From NCBI GenBank assembly GCA_963576735.1, contig OY755178.1, positions 6,758,001 through 6,822,000 of the forward strand: a DNA stretch of 64,000 nt. The letters are read 5' to 3'. Origin of the DNA: Bedellia somnulentella. Its lineage: Eukaryota; Arthropoda; Insecta; Lepidoptera; Bedelliidae. Made by a program: the position numbers and the translations under genes. Below the pieces are notes generated by a model. It saw nothing but the letters and a program-made list of their open reading frames with translations. It searched no databases and had not been told where the DNA came from. Below are positions 1 to 10,300 of the stretch, piece by piece. How positions within the stretch are numbered: the first letter of the stretch is position 1; each line of letters starts with the position of its first letter.

Positions 1-403
1 AACAGAAGCACATCAGTAAAAAAAAAACAAAAAAAGTGATAATAAAATTTTGGGATGTTGTGCCCTCCAACAGCAAAAAGGCACTGACTCAGCAAAAGTT
101 GTGAGTTTTACCTCACAACACTGATTTTCAGTCAGCGCCTAAACCAGCGACATCATAAGCGTCACACCAGCAGCAGCGTGATATTTTAGTAACACACTAA
201 TAGTATACTTAAACATAAACAGTACTTAAAGATATAAATATATAGTACATAAAATATAGAAATGAATACTACAAAAATATAAAGAATAAATAAATAAAAA
301 ACAAAGATATAGTACACATAGCACACCCTTATAATAAACATATATATGTATACTTTAATATATATAAGTATACATACATATAGACACACATATATTTATA
401 GTA

Positions 404-409
404 TATATA

Positions 410-458
<49 letters not shown>
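404..458. repeat. (TA)n microsatellite
   Basis: Almost pure TA dinucleotide run of about 55 bp at the downstream side of the minus-strand LINE fragment. It could be the simple-repeat end of that LINE or an independent expansion. Positions 1-403 around it are AT-rich, with no ORF or family I recognise. Confidence 0.9.
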
Positions 459-459
<1 letters not shown>

Positions 460-499
460 TATCAATATTCAATATGCAAACATTCTACATAAACTAGAG

Positions 500-1415
500 T
501 TTAGTACTGGGAAAGGGATTCGACGGGACGAACGAGAAGAAGGAAATCTAAGGGAATTTATTTAACGGGTTCTGCTGAACTAGCAGGTGCTCTTTAAGCT
601 TACGCTTAAAGGTGGTCCTACCAGTCACAGAACGGATGGGTGGAGGAATGTCATTCCAGCACTTGGACGCAGCAAACCTAAAACTACCTCGAAACGCCAC
701 TGATCGGTGCAATGGCAAGATCGCCCTGACTTTGAACTGATAATCACTTGATGACCATTGCAGTTTTTTATGCAAATAAGCCGGTGATTCAAGCCGAACT
801 ACACCGAACATTAGAGTTGCAAGGTGTAAGAATCTGCGATTCTTCATGTTTAATAGATTTGCCTCGTTCAAATACGGGGTGACATGGGCATGGCGAGGGA
901 CACGAAAACAAAAACGTGCGCAAGCGTTTTGCACACGCTGTATAAGCCTCTGTGTACGACCCAGTATGCAACCACTATAGACCACGTCACAGTAGTTTAA
1001 TCTCGACAATATCAACGATTCACAAAGGTGAACACGCAAATCCACACTTAGGTAATCGCGAATATTGTAAAGAACTTTGAGTCGATAGAAGCAGTTACTA
1101 ACTACTGACAGAACATGGTTTTCGAACCGCAGTTCCCCGTCTATCAATATGCCTAGGTTTCGTGCTTCTTCGACTCTTTCTAATGGTTGATCCATAATAG
1201 CCACATCACAAGTCTTCAGGGCCTCCAACGTATTACAGATCTGAGTCCTGGTACCAAGAACCATGAATTTAGATTTTAACGGGTTTAGAACAAGACAGTT
1301 TTTCTCTGACCAAGTAACAATTTGATGAAGATCAACATTCAGTTTATTTACTGCATCAACAGTATAATCGGGACGACTAGAAATATATAATTGGAGATCA
1401 TCAGCATATAAATGG
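500..1415 (-). mobile_element. 5'-truncated CR1/L2-like non-LTR retrotransposon (RT C-terminal half)
   Basis: The minus-strand frame ending at a TAG at 548 encodes the C-terminal half of a LINE reverse transcriptase. It starts at the catalytic block HLYADDLQLY, followed by the thumb region (NPLKSKFMVLG, NLGILIDGEL, LNYCDVVY) and the usual C-terminal block (FRFAASKCWNDIP). The endonuclease and the first RT blocks are missing, the normal consequence of 5' truncation at insertion. The frame is open for about 290 codons, so the insertion is fairly young. Its 5' break lies at about 1410-1420, exactly where copia coding sequence of the opposite strand begins. The 3' limit is uncertain; roughly 50 bp of UTR follow the stop before AT-rich sequence. 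Family-level assignment (CR1 versus L2) is an inference. Confidence 0.8.
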
Positions 1416-3547
1416 AATTTGCAAAGCCCAACATCAATCACATGAAGGTATTTGGCTGCCGAGCTATGGTACATGTACCTAAAGAAAGGAGGCAGAAATG
1501 GGACCCCAAATCACGTGAGTTAATTTTTGTTGGGTACAGTGATACTACAAAAGGCTTCAGGTTCATAGACCCGAAAACTAAGCGAATCATAATGAGCAGA
1601 GATGTTGTATTTTTAGAAGATACTGTTCAAAATTCGAAATATTCCATAGAAACAGACAACGTTCAAGATAAAATATGTATTAATGAAAAATATCAGCTAA
1701 ATACCACTTGTACACAAAAATCATCTGCAGTTGAAATTGTACTTACCCATGATGATAATAGAGTCTCATTGAATGATTCCGTTGCAAATACAACCATTGA
1801 AGTTTCTAGTTTATCAGATGAATATGAAGACACAGACTTTGTACCAAGCAGACCATTGTCACCATCAATAAATGTCACAGTGAGAACACGGAGTCAGTTA
1901 AGAGAACAAGCCAATAAATCAGATCCTGTGTCATACATATGTTTAAACAATGAATCCACAATGAGTGTGCTGGACTGTGATCCTCAGAGTACTAAAGAAG
2001 CATTGGAAAGCGAGCTAGCTCAGCAATGGAGAGATGCCATGGATGTAGAATATGAGTCACTGTTAGAGAATGATACGTGGATTCTCACTGACTTGCCTAA
2101 TGGAAAGAGAGCCATACCCTGCAAGTGGGTGTACAAAACTAAAAGAAATGAAAATGGAGAGATTGTAAAACATAAAGCCAGACTAGTGATAAAAGGGTAT
2201 AAGCAGCGAAAAGATATTGACTATCAAGAAGTATTTGCCCCAGTGGTCCGCTACACTTCCCTCAGATATCTAGTAGCTACAGCAGCCAAGTATGATCTCA
2301 GAATCCATCAAATGGATGCTATTTCAGCATTTTTGCAAGGAGATGTAGAGGAGGAACTTTACATGACTCAGCCACCGTTATATGAGAAGGACAGCAACAG
2401 TGTATGTCGCCTTAAAAAATCCATCTATGGTCTGAAACAAGCGAGCCGACAGTGGAATATAAAATTGAATACTGCACTTCATGATATTGGATTGTCACGC
2501 AGTAAAGTTGATCCTTGCATATATTATTGCATAAACGGAAGCGACATACTGTTTATAACATTATATGTCGATGATTTATTGTTCTTTTACAGCAGAGAAG
2601 GAACTGTGAATACTGTAAAAGAAAAACTATCTCAAAAATTTAAAATGAAAGATCTAGGAGAAGCCAAATTTTGTATTGGTTTGAAAATTACAAGTAAAAA
2701 GGATGAAATTTCTTTAGATCAGTCGTTGTACATTGAGAAAATATTACAACGCTTTGGAATGGCAGAAAGCAAAGCAGTAAAAACGCCTTGTGATGTCAGC
2801 ATGAAGTTGATACCGGCCAAGAGTTATGATGAAATCTGCATTGATATACCATATCATGAAGCAGTTGGATGTCTTTTATATTTGTCCCAAGGTACGAGAC
2901 CAGATATAACATATGCAGTGAATATGTTAAGCCGTTTCAACAACAAGCCAACTAAAGAACACTGGATAGCATTAAAAAGAGTACTGAGATACCTAAAAGG
3001 AACATCAAACATGAAACTTACATACAAAAAGAATGAAGACAATGTTGTTGGTTATTGTGATGCAGACTGGGCATCAAATATTGAAGACCGACGTTCTTGC
3101 ACCGGTCATATTTTTCTATTTCAGGGAGCTGCTATAAGTTGGGCTTCAAAAAGACAGTTGACGGTGGCTCTATCATCCACAGAGGCAGAATACATGTCTC
3201 TAACATCTGCAGTTCAAGAGGCACTATGGCTCGGCCAGTTACACCGTGACCTCTGGTCTGAACTAACGGACCAGCCACTTATAATGTATTGTGATAATCA
3301 AAGTACCATTAAGCTTTCAGGAAGTGATGTTTATCATGCCCGTAGTAAACATATTGATGTGAGGTATCACTTCATCCGAGAAAAGGTATCCAGTCGGCAA
3401 ATAGAAGTCATCTACAAGAATACTGACGAGATGGTTGCTGACGTCCTTACAAAAGGACTTCACCGAACGAAACATTACTTCTGCTGTAAAGCCATGGGTT
3501 TGCGTTCAGGAGAGGATGATGGAAGAATGAAACGCAAGACTCCATGA
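1412..3547 (+). mobile_element. Ty1/copia retrotransposon pol: integrase C-terminus, reverse transcriptase, RNase H (5' part missing)
   Basis: A 711-codon open frame. Residues from about 5 read as the copia integrase tail (KPNINHMKVFGC, ELIFVGYSDTTKGFRF). An RT domain follows with WVYKTKRNENGEIVKHKARLV, IHQMDAISAFLQGD and the catalytic LYVDDLL near residue 384. RNase H has GYCDADWAS near residue 548, SSTEAEYMSL, and the final KHIDVRYHFIRE and DVLTKGL blocks. Gag, protease and the integrase core are absent: the element is cut where the minus-strand LINE fragment begins. The pol part carries no stop or frameshift, so the loss is recent. It lies in antisense orientation to IFT140, probably inside that gene's next intron because the last IFT140 exon seen is at 4129. 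The listed start is the ORF start, not a true initiation site. Confidence 0.92.
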
Positions 3548-3560
3548 AGTATACATGAGC

Positions 3561-3716
3561 TGTTGTGTCAACTTCAAATGTCATTTATATAATTTATATA
3601 CTTTTTGTCTCTGCGTCAAGTAATCTTTGTAATAAAATATCCTCTTTAACTTAAATTGATTTTCTCTCGATTTACCTCTGTAAATAAGTAAATAATAGTA
3701 GAATAAAATTCCTACA
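3561..3716 (+). repeat. possible 3' LTR of the copia element
   Basis: About 13 bp after the copia stop codon, a 156-bp block opens with TGTTGTG and closes with CCTACA, giving TGT...ACA ends, and it contains AATAAA signals. Short LTRs fit copia elements. No 5' LTR remains in the window to compare with, so the boundaries are tentative. Confidence 0.4.
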
Positions 3717-3891
3717 AATTGTATAGTTATCCTCCTTGGCATGACTCATTAGTTGTTGCCAGCATCTCAACTGATATGTCCTATTTCTTTAGTGCAGCTT
3801 GCGTTCGTAAAAGGTAAATAATACCTACTACATGTTGAAACTGGGCTGGTTCACTAATAAGCGACCAATTATTACAATAAATACATACTTA

Positions 3892-4079
3892 AACTCGCTG
3901 TTATAAATCCTAAAAAGGGGTAACTAGAGTTTCAAATTACAAATTCTTCAGGCTCTTTTGGAAGAAGAGATGTGGGGAAAAGTTATCGGTGATAGGTCTC
4001 CAAACACATCACTTAAAATTCCTTAATTAACTCTCGCGAGAATAAATAGTTTAGAGCTATTATAGACACTACACAGCTA
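3892..4079 (-). repeat. Repeat-B copy, degenerate
   Basis: Carries the recognisable order 'ggggtaactagag', 'cttttggaag', 'ggtgataggtctcca' and 'gacactacacagct' of Repeat-B, reversed. It sits in an IFT140 intron. Its start is divergent. Confidence 0.65.
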
Positions 4080-4128
4080 AATAAGTTTGTAAATGTAGAA
4101 TAATCAAATTATTATAAAATTAACCTAC

Positions 4129-4307
4129 TTGTCCCGCAGAAGCCAACAAAGCAGCAGCGTGAGAATGATGCTCAGCGTTCCGAAGGTGCGTGGCTAATGT
4201 CCTCGCGAGTTCAGGATCAACACGGTCTCCTAGAGTCTCTACTGCGGCGATCATGGCGTTTGTATCGCCGCAACTCATCGCCAACTTTAGCGCCATGTGC
4301 GGTTTGC
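4129..4307 (-). CDS. IFT140: IFT140 coding exon 5 (TPR), last one in window
   Basis: Acceptor AATTCAG precedes 4307; donor GTAGGT follows 4129. It encodes KPHMALKLAMSCGDTNAM... to LLASAGQ, closely following the family pattern after LYxKAG. It ends in phase 0, so coding continues beyond the window. Confidence 0.88.
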
Positions 4308-7300
4308 CTGAATTATTTATTATAAAAAACATGGTGAAAGATTCATAGATTCATAGAAAATCGGTAAAAGGTGGGAACCAAAACGTCAAGAATTAGCAGC
4401 ATCTATGAGAAGACTGACGAATGTGATGCAGGCGACAGAGTCAGATTCATGCAAAGATCCAACACTAATAAAAGTGGTGAAAGGGTAGAACTGCCAAGCG
4501 GTGGTGCTTTTGGGCATAGCATAGCGGGCAATGCGAGTCATTATACTGTTAGGGTGTCACTTGAAGACAATACTTACCAGCTTTCTGATAAAAACGCAAT
4601 AGCATTGTCAGTGTCCTCCGCGCTATAGAGAATGCCATTTAACGAGCTTTGAATGTTACTGAAAATCTTTTGTAGGAATTGGGACCCCGTGATAAAACTC
4701 ATCAGCTTTCTGATACAATAGCATTGTCAGTATGCTTAGCTTTATATGTATGCTTAGCTTCGCGTATTACTAAAAATAGTTTGTATAAATTGGGACCCCG
4801 TGATAATACTGACCAGCTTTCTGATACAACGCTATCGCATTGTCAGTCTGCTCCGCATTATCCAGTATCGAGGCGGCGTGCAACGCGTGCTGCGGACTGG
4901 CGCAGCCGGCGCGGTACACCAGCGACCACGAGCGGGCTTCGGCGGCCACGCGGATTGCTGATGTAACCACGCCCGATTTTATGTACATCTGGGGGACATT
5001 TTGGGTGAATTATAGTTTAGTGTAAATTCATATACTCATGACTAAAATCCTTAGAAGGGGTAGCCAGAGCTTTAGAATAAGAAATTTTTTAGCCACTTTT
5101 TGAAGTGGAGTGGGGAAATTATTGTAAAATAAAGGTTTTTGGTGATGGGTAAGCCCCAATATCCCTAGTTGCCTCTTACGAACTCCGTGAACCAATAAAG
5201 TATTCTAACTTTCATTTCTAAGGTAACTAAACCAAGATAATATTGGGAAAAACTAAAATCAGTAGGAGGATTGCGAGTTTTAATCGAACATTCGTTTTCG
5301 AGCGGAATGAATTCTATAAATAAAATACTAGATATAAGAGATTTAAGTAGTTAAGAATGTAAGTGTAAACTTATACACTGGTTACTGACTTAAGATTATA
5401 ATCAGACTGAGAGCTTATTAGAAACTAGCTGACCCCACAGACTTCGTACTGTCAAAAGTGTAGACTTTCACGTCGTCAAACTGAAATATTTAACTGACCT
5501 GTTGAGGGTCTCTGTCATGCGATGAGAAAAAAAGTGTTTTTCATAGTGTCCTCACAATTTTTTCACTTTATAAATTTTAAGTTTATAAGTATAGTAGTTT
5601 CGGCTGAGCATTGATTCTTATTCTGTTTAACCATTTTCTAAGAAAATTTATTGATCTCTTAATTTTTCTGGGATAAAAAAGTGTCCTATTGTGTTAATTG
5701 GGGATCATTATCTGGCTTCCTGTAAATTTTATTTTAAATACGTTCTGTGAATTAGTCTTCATTTAGCTACAAACACACAAACATCTAAACTTTCACATTT
5801 ATAATATTAATAGGATAAGGCTTAAACATAAACTTCTCGCGCAGGTGACCTCGCTGGCCGGCCAGCGCAGCGTCTTGTCTTGCGCTTCATGCACGCGTGT
5901 AAATTTTGTTACGGAGTAATTTAAAAATTGTATTATCTTCTAAGATGTTTATTTAAATTAAGAGATGTCAAGGACAATTTTGTTCTCAATTAAATACTCT
6001 CAATCAACAACATATTTATTTGGATAAAGATTAATATTATGTTGATAAAACGTTATGGCAATTTGCATTAAATTCGACCAAATTTATTTACCATAAAAAT
6101 GGTTATAGTAAGTGAAACTTAAAAGTTAGACATATACTGTCGCGGGCATTTTTTAGATCATTTAAAGAGAAATAATTCTTTAATACATTTTTTTTGGGTA
6201 ACTTAAACCGTTTACGCAGCGCACACAACGGAAGCCTTAGTATGAATAATTATCCCCGTTTTTGCAACATTATTCGCTGATAGTTTGCTCCTATTGGTCG
6301 CAGCGTGATGATATATAGCCTAAAACCTTTCTCAATAAATGGACTATCCAACACAAAAAGAATTTTCCAATTTGATTGGGTAGTTCCTGAGATCCTAGCG
6401 TTCAAACAAACAAACTCTTCAGCTTTATAATATTAGTATAGATACTATGCTAAATATTTGATGACTCTCTTAGGATTTTCAAAATAAACTGTTTTCACAA
6501 TCACTTACTCTCTCTCTCTCTCACACACACACACACATACATAGATACTTATGTACACACACATTCGAGGATGCAAAAAAATGCAATCAATTGCAAACCA
6601 CTTGTATATAATTTAAGTTTTTTTCAAATAATATTAACTTATAGTTTTCTCTTTAAGGGAACTTATGCTATTGGTTAATCTCTATCTTATGTTACTTATA
6701 GTTTATAAACATATTTTTTAAGAAGCTGAAATGTTTGTGAATCAACTTTATGGGTTCAGCAAAATACTTATCCTAAGCTTACAGGGCTTTGCCCTTTTAT
6801 TAGGGAGTACGAAACTCAATTTGTGTACCTTTTTATCAATCAAGTTATTATTTATTTATTAATGATAGAGTTCCATACATCAGTGATAAAACAATACTTA
6901 TTTGTGTCTCTTTTACTCCTTCCCTCTGAGAACGTTTCTTTAGCGACATAACTGCGGTCACTAAATATACAAACGTAGCCCCTTGGCTAGTTGCTTAGCA
7001 TTACCTTACTACAGCTTTAAGTGAACGATTCGATTACACTCGCAATCCGCTTTTAGATAAAAATGGATACGTACTAAGTAACGACATTATCACTTTGTAC
7101 AAAACTATAGTTTTATAAAATTAAAATATCAAACACATTAAATGTTCAAGATAAAATTTCACGGGTGGTTATAAAGTATGATTGATTACGTAAGAAATTG
7201 TCAATAACAAACTTACCTTCACAGCATTTTCAGTTTGATCTGGCTGCAGTTCGTAATGACGTGCCATTTGATACATGGCAGCTTTAGTTTTATGACATAT

Positions 7301-10300
7301 TTTTTCAGCTTCCTCAACTCTTTGCATATGGCATAAAAGTCTCACTTGTTCGCTATAATCATTGGCACGTGTGTATGCTTCAAAGGCTCCGTCAAGATCT
7401 CCAATGCTTTCAAGATAATGTCCATACCATACAATAAGCTTTGGATCTGTAGAACCAGCTACATATTGAGCTAAAGCAGCAGTTTGGCCTTGCGCTATCA
7501 TCATACGTGGAACGTGAGGTACCAATGTTCCAGCTTTTTGAAACATCTGCAATGCCGACGACACCTCCCCATTCGCCCAAAGCACTTTGGCTAGTTTATG
7601 CTGCGCACTTTTTATTAACAATATATTTTCACCTTCATTAGATCCGTTCGTAATCACATTAAGTCCACCTTCTTTAGCAGATATAAGACGTGTAATCAAA
7701 TCCGGTCTATTTGCTTCTCTAAACAAACTTTCAGCTTCATCAATCATACCAAGGTTTACTGCTAGCACACCTACAATTGACAAATCATCCATGTTGCTAT
7801 CCTGCATTACTCTTCGCATCATTAAAGCACCCTTCAGGTTTCCCATTTTGCCCAAACATACGGCACCTACATCTGGTCTTCTACATGAAACACAAACTTT
7901 TCCTAAACTATTCCAAACATCAGCGTTTTTTCCTCCACCTATATTAGTCCCTACGACAACGGCTTTCTCCAAATGTCCAATGTTTGTATGATATAAGAAG
8001 TCTAGTATCTGTTGCAAAGTGCTAGAATCAGGGTCTTTGATATCTTGAAACTCATGCATAGGCACTGTTATTAAATTTTGTTGACACAATAGCACAATGT
8101 TAGGTGCTACTAAGGAGCACAGTATAAAATCACTGGTGAGAAAGTCTTGCGCTGCGGAATTCCAGTTCTTGTATTCAAAAAGAGAACTTTCATGCAGGAA
8201 ATACAAATGTATTTTGTCTTTATCTGCAGAACGTACATGAACTGCTAGAAGTCGTGGGTCATCACTATCCCAAATAATTGCTATAGGGACGCTGGCATAG
8301 GGCGGAGTTGTATGTTTTGATACCATAGTTGTATTAATCACGTCATTAGCTACGTCCCATAAATACAATTTGGGGTCAGGCACTAACGCAGAATTAGCAA
8401 CACTAAGACATATATATCGACCAGCACTATTCACTGACGCTCTCATTACTTCTCCAAAATCGTCAATCATTTGATAACAGTTTTTCGGAGGATAAGGCAT
8501 TTTTAGACCCTTCTTAGTAATTTCAGCGAGTTTCATTGTCCCATCCATAGTAGTGATAACAATATACTTGTTAGTATTAGTTACGCCTATAGGTTCTCCT
8601 TCGCCTTCTGTACTTGGCAACATTCCTAAGCTGCTCCCGAAAACTGTGCGGCATTCAATGTGAGGAGTTACAACACCAACTAACAAATCACTCCATATTA
8701 TTAATGTGTCAGTCTTCCATGGAAAACTGTGAACCATAGAAAACTTCACTTCAATTTCTTTGCTTCGGAGCCAAACCTGAAAACAGTTTGGTAAAACATG
8801 AAATAAGAGATGGAGTTTGATTACGTATACTTATTAATTAGTTCGTAATTCAAAGGAATGAGGAGACAAACAATAGATAACCTCATGGTATATAAATCAT
8901 AGTATCGCTTTGAAATTATGATATAAGGTTACCCTTAGGCCCTTTTTAGCAGTGTTCTTCTAAAGATAACGTTATATTTTTTTGGAGAGTGTAGTTTACT
9001 AAATCATAAATAGGAATGCAGTGGGGACATGCCTTGATTGCTCTTAATTGGATTCATTGTCACTGTAAATACATATACTCACGGCTATAAATCCCTAGAA
9101 GGGGTAGCCAGAGCTGATGAATTATAAATCCCTCAGCCACTTTTGGATCAACCGTCATAACTCTGTGGGTAGAACACCGCTTATCCTGCAGACGATGAGG
9201 ATTAAAAGCCTGGGTCGGGCCTACACCAATTGGTCGTTTCTAAAGTCATATGTGTAAATAATTTATCGTGGTTGTTAACGGTTAGGGAAAACATCGTAAG
9301 GAAACCCACATGGCTAAGCTGTACTTTATCACGTGACGTACGAATACACGAACTAAACGGCGAAAGGCCCCTATCACCTGAGTACACTGTCCAAGCAAAA
9401 CGTGGGTGCTCTGTTCACCAGGTGACGATGTCATGTGATGTTTAGAAGTATTAGTCCCTCTGCCAACCCCTTCGGGGATATACGGCGAGAACGTTTGAGT
9501 ATGAGTTTTTCGGAAGTTGACTGGGTTAAGTTGGTAGAATAAAGGTTGTTGGTGATGAGTCTCCAACCAACCACCACGGAACCTACCCGAAGTAAAATGT
9601 AGTTTAAATAAAAAAACTAAAAAACACGCTTTTAAAGCACAACAAACTAAAAAGTGAAAAATAATTCCTAATGAACAAAAAATACTGGTGGTATTATTGT
9701 GAAAAAGCGTGGATTTCTTGATTGGCACAGAGCGCCCCACGCTTTTTCACTTTCACAATAATACCAGTGTTTTTTGTTCATTAATTGGCGACCCTCATCA
9801 GGATAGCGGAATGAACATATGAAATTATTATATTGTCCCTGATTCTCGATAAGTGTTCAAATTTTGAGTTCAATCGGTCCGTTTAAAGTGGGTTAATATC
9901 GAGTTTAAAGGAGTTGTTTACATACATACATACAAACTTACAGGTGAAGCTAATATAAGCGTGTTAAAATTAACGTAATTAATTATTACGAGACATAGGA
10001 CTTGGGCAAAGACATAGAGGTGTAGCACCGTTTATATATTCACGGCTATAAATCCCACAAAGAGATAGCCAGAGCTTTATCATCAGAAAATTCTTTGACA
10101 ATTTCGGAGGTTGTGTGGGAAGAAGGTGGTGAACTTAAAGATGGTTGGTGACGCATCTCCACCCACATCAACCATAAATCACTTGAAAAAGCACCACCAG
10201 ACCCTTAGGCGCCTCGTACGCCACCCGTAAGAATAAATTAGTAAGTGCTATTTTATGCCGATACTATTTGAAATGCTACATAAATAGAATTACTAAAGAT

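Noticed and set aside
404..458. CRISPR-like or regulatory repeat array
   Set aside because: Simple TA microsatellite; no spacer structure, and the genome is eukaryotic.
7587..7991. 134-codon plus-strand ORF
   Set aside because: Exact antisense shadow of IFT140 exon 3.
9282..9740. 152-codon minus-strand ORF
   Set aside because: It runs through SINE-A, Repeat-B and a MITE arm; a chance frame in repeats.
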